From Euclidia mi (Eukaryota; Arthropoda; Insecta; Lepidoptera; Erebidae), in contig OX123187.2 of assembly GCA_944739405.2 (NCBI GenBank), forward strand, positions 73,764,450 to 73,828,449: a stretch of DNA of 64,000 bases. The letters run 5' to 3'. This document shows, piece by piece, positions 55,057 to 64,000 of the stretch; the stretch's first letter is position 1; every line of letters begins with the position of its first letter. A program made the position numbers and the translations under genes. The notes under the pieces were generated by a model. The model was not told the DNA's origin, did no database searches, and saw only the letters and a list, made by a program, of their open reading frames with translations.

Positions 55057-55212
55057 CGACCGGTTGGCTTAGCCGGAGTGCAAGCTACAGCTACGCCGAA
55101 GGTCGCGGGTTCGATTCCCGCTCAAGTCAAACACTTGTATGCATGAACATGAATGTTTGTCTTGGCCTGGGTATTTCTATGTATAATATTTTTTTTTATT
55201 TTTTTTTATTTG
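55057..55212 (+). mobile_element. tRNA-derived SINE (SINE-F)
   Basis: CCGGTTGGCTTAGCCGGAGTG (A-box region) and GCGGGTTCGATTCCCGCTC (T arm/B box), followed by AACACTTGTATGCATGAAC and a T-rich TTTTTTTTTATT tail. Only one copy is seen in the window. Confidence 0.7.
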
Positions 55213-55535
55213 GGAAAACAAACAGTTACACAATTTTCTTAATCTAAGGTTATAACATGACAATATCTGTAATTGTGTAGCTCACAACGTTATCCACATG
55301 TTGTTTATAATAATATTAGGTTATGAACTGAAGTGATTAGCGAGTTAAAACGATTGTCATAAAATAAAGTTAAAACTTAATAGTACGAATTTACGGGTTA
55401 TTGTAAACTCGCCATAATGAAAATTTGCCACAAGTAAAAATTATAGTAAACTCGCCACAGTCTTATCTGTCTCACGAAAACTTGCCACAGCTTTAAAAGT
55501 ACTGATAGCAAACGAAGTAGTAGTGTTTAATATTA

Positions 55536-56051
55536 GGGTCGGCGCAAACGGGCCACCGACCACAGCCACCGGTGTCTGTCGCGCGCTTCTGCCACTTCAG
55601 CAGCGAGCAGCAGCCACCGGTGTTCGGCAGCCGCCACATTTTATAACCCGCATCAATATGTCTATATCCATTGAGACGTCATGCATCATGGTGGCGCGTG
55701 CGATACCTCGGGGGAGGTGCAGCAATGCTGTTGTTTCGAGTCTGGGTGTTCATTGTGTCCGTCAGTTGTATGTTTGTAAAGTTTCCCGCGACACAGGATT
55801 TAGTCCTAATGCGGGAGGGAGTTGTCTTATTAAGAAAAGAAAAAAAAAAAAACGAATGCGACATTGTCGGGTGTCGGCGTCTTGCGTGGCCAGTGGCGAC
55901 CATAAGTGGCGAGTCGCGGACGCTTCTGTAGCGAGTGGCCGCCACCGGCCACACGTGTGCGGCGCCTTTATACAAAATATATGAAAAATTGTGTTAAGTG
56001 GCTGTCGCTGGCCACCGGTGGCTGTGGTCGGTGGCCCGTTTGTGCCGACCC
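55536..56051. mobile_element. Harbinger-like MITE, 516 bp
   Basis: 39-bp inverted ends (55536-55574, 56013-56051) beginning GGGTCGGC and ending CCACCGGTG, one mismatch. The flank is TTA on the left and TAA on the right, so only TA is a strict direct repeat. TWA targets suggest PIF/Harbinger with one mutated copy; a TA-target element is the alternative. Internal repeats GGTGGC/GCCACC are abundant. The core holds a SINE-D 3' part. Confidence 0.75.
55718..55853 (+). repeat. SINE-D 3' part inside the MITE
   Basis: TTGTTTCGAGTCTGGGTG, CATTGTGTCCGTCAGTTG, CGCGACACAGGATTTAGTCC and an A-rich end match 39175-39280. The tRNA head is missing. Confidence 0.8.
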
Positions 56052-56164
56052 TAACTGTAACGGTCACCCGACTGCCAGCCATGTCAAAGCCATGCCATGC
56101 CGTGCCGTGTCGTCTTTGTTCAGCCAAAGCCACACACAGCCATACTTTTCTGCTGACTGCTGAT

Positions 56165-57055
56165 CTCCAAAGCGTTCTACAAATACAAAGCGATGACGTA
56201 GGAGAGTTATATTATACCCGGAAATTATGCGTCTATAATTTTACAATATATGAAGCCAAATCACCTAATAAAGGTTTTTGTATGATGTGGAACGAGCTGA
56301 ATGGCAAACGAGGAAGTTCAGAAATAGCTACTTGTTTGAAAAAGTGGCTTGATTAATTCCTCAAAATATTAGAGAAGTGTCTATTTTTTCAGACACATGT
56401 TCGGGGCAGAATCGGAATCAATATACTAATTGCAGCTTTTTTCCTTTACATAATTTAAACGTCGCATTCAAACGTTATAGAACAAAAGTTTTAAAATCGG
56501 GGCATCGATGATGGAAGTTGACTCGATGCATTCTGCGATTGAATATGAACGTTTAAAAGCTTCTATTTACAGCATGAATGATTGGAAGAATGTAGTTAAA
56601 AGAGCTCGCTCTAATAGACATAAGAAAAATGCACTACCCTACGAAATACAGGAGATAAAATACAACGAAGTAATAGATGTCAAGAAGTTAGCTTCTAATG
56701 CAATTTTTAATAAGACATCGTGGCAAAAGATGGAAATAAAGTACAATGGTTGAAAATTAAGTGCCTTAGGTACAAGAAAGAGAACCCGGGTATCATAAAA
56801 TTTAGATATGATCACAGTGGAGATTACTCAATTCTAGATACAAAAGATATTAAGAAGACAAGAAATAAGACAAAAACAGTGTTGTAACTATAGAAAATAA
56901 GGAATCGACATTACCAAAGGCTTGCACTTCCATGTTACCAAGCCAAGAATAACGATTTGCTAAACTTTTGCAAAACAGACATTATACCCGTCGAACTTCA
57001 TGCCTGGTTTCAGTCCCATTGTAATTGTAAGTTTGACTGTGATTTGTAATTTAGC
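56165..57055 (+). pseudogene. Decayed transposase-like gene
   Basis: Several plus-strand segments in shifting frames: ELYYTRKLCVYNFTIYE and MMWNELNGKRGSSEIATCL (56203-56350), then IFSDTCSGQNRNQ and KRYRTKVLKSGH (56385-56500), then MEVDSMHSAIEYERL (from 56511), DWKNVVKRARSN, WLKIKCLRY (from about 56748), and a final NNDLLNFCKTDIIP (about 56950-56990). The pattern D-T-C-x-G-Q-N-x-N followed by G-H and E-x-D-x-x-H-x-x-I-E recalls an insect transposon protein family with an RNase H-like fold. I cannot assign a superfamily name. At least two frameshifts disable it. Confidence 0.6.
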
Positions 57056-57399
57056 CAAAGTTAGATATTTTAAACTTATATGTCGGACCTGTTAAATAAT
57101 ACTGTGGTATTTTTTTTTTATATATATAAAGATTTTACCTTATATTTTAACTGTGTTTAAAGGTCAACGTCTCTACATTTTATATAATGTATCTATCAAT
57201 TTATTTGTAAGTTTGATTGAGAAATAAAAAATGCTGTGATTTGTAGTTTGTAGTTATTTTCGTTAATAATTCCTATTTTAAAACATAGTTAAACCTTTTT
57301 AAATCTATGATTTATCCAATTAAACTGATCTATCTATCTATCTATATAATCACGCCTTTTACTTTCAATTAAACTGATTGTTACATAAAATGAGAAATT

Positions 57400-57505
57400 T
57401 GATGGGAGTGAGTGAAGCAAGAGAGATATGTCAGGATCGTTGCAAATGGCGTTCCGTAGTCTCTGCCTACCCCTCCGGGAAACAGGCATGAGTCTATGTA
57501 TTTAT
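57400..57505 (+). repeat. SINE-C-type tail fragment
   Basis: GTCTCTGCCTACCCCTCCGGG and ACAGGCATGAGTCTATGTATT match the 3' end of SINE-C copies at 46700-46765 and 50490-50530. No tRNA head. Confidence 0.6.
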
Positions 57506-57738
57506 GTTACATAAAATCGTTTCCTTCTTTTTCTTTATCCTGAAACTACATTACTTTTACTAAACACTTATGAAGAACGAATATCGTTTTGCTATCGGTA
57601 CATTCGAAACAAGTTTGACGTACCTGTGACGAGTTTACTATACCTGTTGTGCATTATTTTGTCACTGTGGCAAGTTAACCAATATTTTTAAATGTGGCGA
57701 ATTTTCGTTGTGGCGAGTTTACAATAACCCAAATTTAC

Positions 57739-58106
57739 TTGATTTACAATTTATAATATCATTTAGCAAATATCTACTCTTATTCATAAACTTTCTGTTA
57801 CAGTGAGTGTCTGAATTTACTATGTGACAATGTAAATATATCAAAATCTATAAAAGGTGAATTATAATTACTGACAATACGACGTAGAGGTGCACGAACT
57901 CCAGCGTTAGTATGGGTGTAATAAGTAGCAAACAAAGGGCGCGCGCGCACCTCACGTCTGATGACAGGTCCAAGGAACAATATAAAACAGTTTATTTGTT
58001 AGTTCTGGGCAGTCGAATCTGTTGTTACACAAGTCATACAAAAATGTATCTACAAAAAATATATCTATGTATGTTATCCATCGTCTTTTTTTTACTCATG
58101 ATGGAA
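57739..58106. other. Unassigned DNA
   Basis: No feature identified. Confidence 0.4.
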
Positions 58107-58345
58107 ACCAAACAACTTACGGGCTTACCCCCCCAGGCTGGGCTCCTAAAGGAGCTCAGCCTAGGGAGAGTGTGGTGACTCCCCGACGAAAAGCGCCGGG
58201 ACTACCCACTAAACCTACCATGGAGTTCCTCTATCCGATCCCATTGAATGGCGGGGTCACGGGAACTACGTTAGCATTACTACCGCGATGCTATTCGTTA
58301 TCTTGTATCCATAGTACAAGCTCAGCATAGTTTGGGACTAGATGG
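58107..58345 (+). repeat. LINE 3' UTR/tail fragment
   Basis: TGACTCCCCGACGAAAAGCG and CATAGTACAAGCTCAGCATAG resemble lepidopteran LINE 3' ends. The second block is shared with 37929-37949. It includes a near-perfect hairpin AGGCTGGGCTCCT AA AGGAGCTCAGCCT at about 58135-58162. Confidence 0.6.
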
Positions 58346-58967
58346 TTGATGTGTGTAAGTGGTAGAATATTATATAGAATATTATTATAATATTATTACT
58401 TATATATCTTTCATTTAAATTCGTTCCTTGTTCACAGGGACAGTTAGATAGTAGGTACACAGTACAATGTTGCAAACCTCAAAGTTCGTTTCGTTATATA
58501 TATTATGGGCAATAATAGGCTTATGTTGCATGTTCCGAAGGGTGAAAGTTTCAATCTACTGGTTATTTTGAAAGTAAATTAAAAGCAGTGTTTTATAAAG
58601 TGCTCGCAATGTTCTAATTTTTTGCAACACATTTTTTTGACGCTTTTATTTTTAAAAGTAAAAACAAGCTACCTGGTAATTGAACTTTGGATTCAGTCTG
58701 CACTCGAGCTGTCTCTGAACGTATTGCATAATTTGGGCTCCATGCGACATCAAAAATCAATTGTTGAAAGCGAATCCAACTAGTATTTCTTTGTATCTGA
58801 GAATCTCATTCCTTTTATATCAAATGTACGTTCATGTGTATGAATATTTTTTGTTATTATTTGATGCCGAGTAAAGGATGATATCTAATAACACATTTTA
58901 CGTAGTCTCCGAAACGGAATATCTTTAAAGGATTTTTAGGCCTTACGCTAAATAAAAGGCAGCGTTA
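58346..58967. other. Unassigned DNA
   Basis: No feature identified. Confidence 0.4.
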
Positions 58968-59335
58968 GCCTAGTGGAGATACCAACAGACTGCCATGCAG
59001 AGGGTATCGGGTTCGAATCCACGGCGCGCACTAAGGACATTTCGGAGTTATGTGAGTATTAAATTGTTAATTATCGCTTATCCCGTACCTCGAAGAGCAC
59101 GTTAAGCTGTCGGTCCCGGTTGTCATGAAGATCTTTGACAATCGTTACAGGGCGTCAGTACCTTCTAAATAAACTGACACTTGTCTAAACCATGGAATAT
59201 CGCTATCCCTTTGGGTTGCGGAGGTCAGACAGGCAGTCGCTTCGTGGAAAAGCTAATATTCAGTCAAATCCGGTTAGATTAATAAGCGGACCCAAGATTG
59301 AAAACTGGGATAACACTAAGAGGAAGATGATGACG
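58968..59335 (+). mobile_element. SINE-A, uninterrupted copy
   Basis: The head GCAGCGTTAGCCTAGTGG and GGGTTCGAATCCACGGC, then GAGCACGTTAAGCTGTCGG, GTCATGAAGATCTTTGAC, AACCATGGAATATCGCTATCC and a GATGATGACG tail. It aligns along its length with the copy split by hAT at 18278-20545. Confidence 0.9.
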
Positions 59336-59624
59336 CTAAATAAATGTTTATTTAAAGATAATGTTCACTTTTCTGGGAAATATCACCAGGAATTTTCTTA
59401 ATAGAAAACTCAAAAGCACTTCACGCGTTCTAGGAATTGAGCTAAGGATCTCATGCTGACGAGTAACACCGTACTCAACGTATACTCTATACTGTTTGCT
59501 TTGTAACATTTTCTGACTACTTAGAAATATGTAACTAAAACCCCCCAACACAACTAGACCAGGTGGTTAAACTAAGAATTTCACAATAAGCTTGTCACGT
59601 TACCGATTGCAAGAAACCTTAGAG

Positions 59625-59675
59625 ATGACTGATGCCTCCAGTTCAACTTTAAACGCGCTACTAGAAAGCATTCAG
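59625..59675 (+). CDS. Candidate short coding exon (ATG to donor)
   Basis: ATG at 59625 opens 17 codons (MTDASSSTLNALLESIQ) that end exactly at CAG|GTATGT. The base use is less AT-rich than the flanks. An AG at 59617-59618 or 59621-59622 could make it an internal exon instead. No partner exon is evident within the remaining 4.3 kb. Weak, listed because the donor is good and the peptide is plausible. Confidence 0.25.
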
Positions 59676-60677
59676 GTATGTTCCTTTGTGATTTAGGCGG
59701 TCGCCATATAAGCGCCAATTTTTATCGCGCCGTGTGTTCCGTGCTTCACTTACGTTGTAGTGTAGAAAAGACAGTGAGATAATGCTATTTTTGCTAAGCA
59801 GTAACTTATTAACAGAAAGGTTTCTTAATTTTGAGTCTATGCTATATATCGGATACTTGTTATGTTATGTTGCTTTAATCATGCCTCTCTCTGTACAAAA
59901 TATGTCTATTTATTTGTAAACTTAAAGCAGATGTAACGGCAGCTGCGTATACGTACTGATGATTACATGATTGACAAATTGATTACTAGGTGTATCATTG
60001 TCCAAATCATACTCGAGAAGAACAGCAACCAACATTTTGAAACAACATAATGTACTCACAAGCGAGCAAATTATATCGGTGTCACATTTTCATGAGCAAA
60101 TTTGCTATGGGTAGTTTTCATAGGCGCCTCTTACTACAAGGAATGTAATGAGGTGATAATATTCTGTATTTTTTTCCCTCACCAAACAGACAGCCATTTT
60201 ATACCTTTTCCAAACTAGATACAATTTCTATACTGTGGCTCTGGCTTGTTGTCTTCTTACGTAACTTCCACCTGTTAGGTTACAATAACCGATGCGTGCA
60301 GTAGATTCCTATTTTATAGCCCCAACACAGAGCCAGTAATGTATACAACACAATGCTGTTAAAAGATTACAGTATCTACGCAGAAAGGAAAGCAAAAAGG
60401 TGTAAAGAGTTCATAAAATAAGTTAACGTTTTTATATGGCTTTGGTATTTTTATGCATATAAGTCACGTATGACGCAATGGTTTTAGAAGTCGATATGTT
60501 AAATATTCTGCGTTATTTTCATACGGAATAATGATTTGTATGATAAAGATTTGCTTATTCTGCCAATTATTGCTTCCGTGTACGGTATTTCTGTGGTTAT
60601 GATAAAATTATATAGCTCAGAATGACAGTTCAAGTTGAGAACAATATACTGTTAACCAGAGTAACTCAGCAGCCAGG
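59676..60677. other. Unassigned DNA
   Basis: No gene or repeat recognised. If the preceding segment is an exon this would be intron. Confidence 0.4.
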
Positions 60678-61012
60678 AGCAGCCTAGTGGAGAGATCGAC
60701 GAACTGTTACGTAGTGGATCTCGGGTTCGAATCATCGATATAATATGTACTTAAGAATATATGTCAATGGTTCGAATCCTCGGCGCGCAGCAATGACTTT
60801 TTGAAGTTATGTGGGTATTGTTAATTATCGCTTGCTAAACGGTGAAGGAAAACACCTGTATGTCTGACAGATTTCCATAATGTTCTTGAAAGACATGTGA
60901 AGTCTGCCAACTCGCATTTGGACAGCTTGGTGGATTATGACCTTACCCTTCTCACAGTGAGAAGAGGCCCGTGCCCAGCAAAGAGACATTTTATATACAG
61001 TGCCGATGATGA
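60678..61012 (+). mobile_element. SINE-B, fuller copy
   Basis: The head AGCCTAGTGGAGAGATCG with two B-box-like GGTTCGAAT motifs (60724 and 60770) suggests an internal duplication of the head. The body has TTATCGCTTGCTAAACGG, GACATGTGAAGTCTGCC, GAGAAGAGGCCCGTGCCCAG and a GATGATGA tail. Confidence 0.8.
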
Positions 61013-62691
61013 CTCAGCAGCCAGCGTGCGTCACTTTGCGCATTTTACGTAGTTATTTATTTATGTATCCAACACAAAGTTAGGTATGTGTGTTTTCAAT
61101 AATTAATTGCCTTTAATGTGCATACCATTACGGTTTTAGCAGTAATCTTGACTCGTAGCTACGATTACAGATTATCATAAGGACCAGAAGAGACACATCT
61201 GACATTGTCAAAGGCAATACAAAAAATACCTACTTCTTAAAGAAGCCAGCAGGCGCTATCAAACCTACCCTTTCAAATAAAGGAACCCACGCAATTCTTG
61301 AATAAAAATCACACATTTTACGTGCGTGACTATTTCAAAACCTCTTAAGTTGTTGCTTGGGAACAAAGTCGAAAACATAAATATGAACTGACTGCTTACA
61401 ATGTCTAGGGACCTTAACAAATCTTGCTAGGACTGTCCGTTGAATACTTTGTGAATTTTATTTTTGGAACGGTTCTTATTTGATTTTGGAGTGGAACAGT
61501 CGAGTAAAGAAAGGTAACTGTAAAAAGGGGAAAAAAGGACGTGGTAACTCGAGAGATTTTATCGTTTTTAAATAATATCGATCGAAGTACAGAACTTTTT
61601 GATACCATATTTTTATATTGAGACTATTTTTATTTCAAGGACTCATGGCGGGCAGTATGCGAAAGCCAATAATCGAATTGAATTGAACGTAATTAATAGG
61701 ATTTCAGTGTTTTAATTAAACTGTCTTTTATATATACCCTCATCATTATATGTATTTAAGTTTAAGCAGAAGTGGCAGTGAGCAGGGTACCTAGCTCGAA
61801 GAACTGATAGCTGTTAGGCAAAAAGGATATGGAGTGGCAACCACACACTGAATGACGCAGAAGAGCTCTGCAAGACGGAACTGACGATTTGCTTTGGACT
61901 GTGGGAAGCGGTTAGATGAGGGCGGTTTAAATTCAGTGTATATGGAAAAACTTGGGTAAGGTCAATGTTCGGCACTGGACGTCGTTCGCCTGAAATAATC
62001 AAGATGACGTGCGTAATTTGCTCTGAATATACAGTATGGACTTTATAAGCGCAGGTAATTCAAATTAAATTTTCACTCACTTTTACTTCAATATTACAAG
62101 CAGTAATTCATTCGAACTCTCAGATTACTCGAATCTCAAATCACGAATTACTCTCTCGAAATACCCATTATGAATGCCGCCAACATTGTTGCAAACTAAT
62201 TTATAACCAGTACCGTATCTCGAAGGAACATCTTGTCAATAAAGTCAATGCACCGTGTTTAATATTCAATAGATGCGCATACAAATTAAGTATTATTATC
62301 TAACTTTACCTATAAATGGGTTCATGCTTGGTGAAGTAGGGTTTAGAGACGGATTTTATAAAGGAAAAAAAAAGTGTTTTATTTGTTAATATTGTTTGAT
62401 AAAATGATGAAAGATGATGTGACATGTGCGTTATTGGTTCATATTTTGTCACATTCTAAGGAAAACAAATTAACTTGATAGATCTGTCTGTAATTTCCGA
62501 TATTCGTTACTTAATGAGTAAAAGAATACGTTTAATATAAACCTTCACATAAGTGGAATAAATATGTGTAGGTAGGTATGAATAAAAATGTATACCTTCC
62601 TGATTCCAGCATAAATGGACGGGCTCGACCGCGGAAGTACTACATTCTCAAAGAAAATCGCTGTAAAGTAATGTTGCGTTATGTTCGTGAG
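61013..62691. other. Unassigned stretch
   Basis: AT-rich with no gene recognised. The segment 61820-62010 is less AT-rich and has short open frames on both strands, without a domain I know. Confidence 0.4.
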
Positions 62692-62842
62692 TGAGAGTGC
62701 CGAAGTCCCCGTCCCCTATTCCTTCTCCTTCATCCCACTCCTCCTCCTAGTCGTTTTCCCTACTTAAAGGACGACACTGGACTTGCAACTCCTCTGGTGT
62801 TGCCTGTGCCCAAGGCTGGTGGTAATCGCTTACCACGAGAAT
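62692..62842 (+). repeat. Dispersed repeat G, copy 2 (truncated)
   Basis: GAGAGTGCCGAAGTCCCC, CCCCTATTCCTTCTCC and CTTACCACGAG match 33263-33455 up to the CTTACCA block, where a minus-strand SINE-C abuts. Confidence 0.7.
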
Positions 62843-62849
62843 TTATGGG

Positions 62850-63021
62850 TACCACGTAATAAGGGGCGAGCCTATTGCCGTTACCGGGCAGATTGCCAGA
62901 CGCCGTGCTGCTACTGAGAATTCGGAAAAACCCAGTAACACTTTATGCCCGACTCGGGAATCGAACCCGGGAGCTCCCGATCAGCAGACGCATACGCATA
63001 TCTACTGGACCACGGAGGCAG
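62850..63021 (-). mobile_element. SINE-C, minus strand
   Basis: Plus strand shows CCACGTAATAAGGGGCGAGCC, TATTGCCGTTACCGGGCAG and GGAATCGAACCCGGGAG (reverse of the B box), then CTACTGGACCACGGAGGC (reverse of the head). It is 3' truncated relative to 50279-50535. Confidence 0.85.
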
Positions 63022-63061
63022 ACACTAAAAGTATAAATTTAAAATAAATATAAATAATTAT

Positions 63062-63295
63062 CATCATCATCATCAGCCTTAAACAGTCCACTACTGGACT
63101 AAGCCTCTCTTTTGAAAGGAGGAATTGGCCTACTATACCACGCTGGCCAAACGGGTTGGTATAGGGTTTGTATCAAGTTTTCCTTCTCTTGCAGTGTTGT
63201 TCTCTGCATAATATGCTCCCTCTGTCGGCTCTTACGACACCCATGGGAAGATATGGGGTGGTGACATTTCGTATTCTTAATCCGTCACCACACGG
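63062..63295 (-). mobile_element. SINE-E, minus strand, copy 2
   Basis: TCATCATCATCATCAG tail, ACAGTCCACTACTGGACT, CACGCTGGCCAAACGGG, CTCCCTCTGTCGGCTC and CGTCACCACACGG. Closely parallels 42343-42590 in order and orientation. Confidence 0.78.
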
Positions 63296-64000
63296 ACGAA
63301 TAAATAATTATAACACTTCGGAAGAAAAATAAATAATAGAAGATGTTATTGTGAAAATATTTGTAACCCGTGTTCTAGCTATACAATAAATACAAATATT
63401 ATTAGAAACTTAAAGTTTAGGTAATGTGTGCTTGATATAGTGCTTATGGGCCGTCATGACCGAGTAGCGACAAAGGAAATTACACGAAGCAAAAAGTGTC
63501 TTTGCGAAGCGTTATGGTGCTGATACACCTGAGCATTCACTTGTAACAGAACAGCGGGCATTCGTCGTTTATTGTTATGTCAAACTGGAAAACGAACAGA
63601 GCCGAAGCTTCCAACAAAAAAATCAGTGTCACTAAGCCAATGAATACCATTGCTTGCCAATATATTAATATCTCAAAGGGATATATAAGATATAGCTAGT
63701 TATTATACGAATAATTTCTTCGTAATGCGACACAAAGCTCTAGATTTGGGTTCAACGACCTTCGTACATTCCAACATTTATCTCCTAAGAAGAAATATAA
63801 ATCCTATCTACGCGTAACTCACTAGGTACATGGTTTCCGAATGTCTCCGAAATTCTTACGTTTTTACGTCTTACAGAATCTTGAATATTTTTCGTTATTT
63901 CCATGTATCACTTTTATGATATGGCAGAGGTGTAAATATTACACCCGGTGTCCGATCATTTGACAAAAAACAAATGAAAAATGTTAATTTGACAAATAAC
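63296..64000. other. Unassigned DNA to window end
   Basis: No coding region or repeat end recognised. Confidence 0.4.

Larger units (their letters stand above)
55395..57730 (+). mobile_element. 2.3-kb TIR DNA transposon, family uncertain
   Basis: Inverted ends start GGGTTATTGTAAACTCGCCA on both sides (20 bp exact), stay alignable with three mismatches to about 38 bp, and more loosely to about 66 bp. GCCACA motifs recur inside each end. Flanks are GAATTTAC (55387-55394) and AAATTTAC (57731-57738), an 8-bp duplication with one mismatch. A decayed transposase-like gene lies inside. A Harbinger-like MITE and a SINE tail have inserted into it. Confidence 0.8.

Noticed and set aside
55523..56356. 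Several overlapping frames of 81-153 codons
   Set aside because: They cover the GC-rich inverted ends of the MITE and a SINE tail; only the segment after 56200 has real transposase-like similarity.
61814..62002. A possible coding patch (GNHTLNDAEEL on plus, open frame on minus)
   Set aside because: Both strands are open for about 60 codons with no recognised domain and no splice sites; insufficient to call.

Overview
This is eukaryotic genomic DNA, most likely from a lepidopteran insect (moth or butterfly). The inference rests on repeat content: many tRNA-headed SINEs, non-autonomous Helitrons that begin with TC and end with CTAG, CR1/RTE/Jockey-type LINEs, a BEL/Pao LTR element, and hAT and PIF/Harbinger DNA elements, all in an AT-rich background. 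There are no bacterial-type operons, no rRNA, no CRISPR and no confidently identified host gene. The window reads as intergenic or intronic DNA built up from nested transposable elements.

Layout. 1-2.2 kb is unassigned AT-rich DNA with one short tandem repeat. 2.2-5.4 kb holds a decayed minus-strand RTE-type LINE. 5.7-11.4 kb holds a nearly full-length plus-strand CR1-like LINE with two ORFs, one stop codon in ORF2 and a lost RT catalytic residue. 11.8-14.4 kb is a minus-strand LINE fragment split by a 1,276-bp TIR element, which itself contains a Helitron. After an (AC)n microsatellite comes a GC-rich retroposon with a 15-bp target duplication (16.2-16.8 kb). At 16.9-20.84 kb three Helitron units lie head to tail. 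The middle unit contains a SINE, which contains a hAT element, which contains a further TIR-like element. At 20.9-27.75 kb another SINE is split by a 6,487-bp BEL/Pao retrotransposon with apparently identical LTRs and an unbroken 1,715-codon polyprotein. This is the youngest and best preserved element here.

From 28 to 46 kb there are a Helitron fragment, a PIF/Harbinger element with a transposase remnant, SINEs, an ORF1-only LINE-like retroposon (36.6-38.03 kb), several strong hairpins, a block of three adjacent minisatellites (43.4-44.07 kb) and a second Harbinger-type element (44.9-45.9 kb). From 46 to 64 kb there are more SINEs, a candidate TATA/initiator promoter with a short first exon (about 47.76-47.84 kb) below a duplicated 40-bp block, a Helitron apparently split by 3.2 kb, and a 2.3-kb TIR element (55.4-57.7 kb) with a decayed transposase of a family I cannot name. 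A Harbinger-like MITE sits inside that element, and part of a SINE sits inside the MITE.

The only host-gene signals are three weak ones: a possible 80-bp internal exon at 33974-34053, the promoter/first exon near 47.8 kb, and a short ATG-to-donor segment at 59625-59675. Family names come from protein motifs, terminal sequences and target duplications read by eye; no database search was possible.
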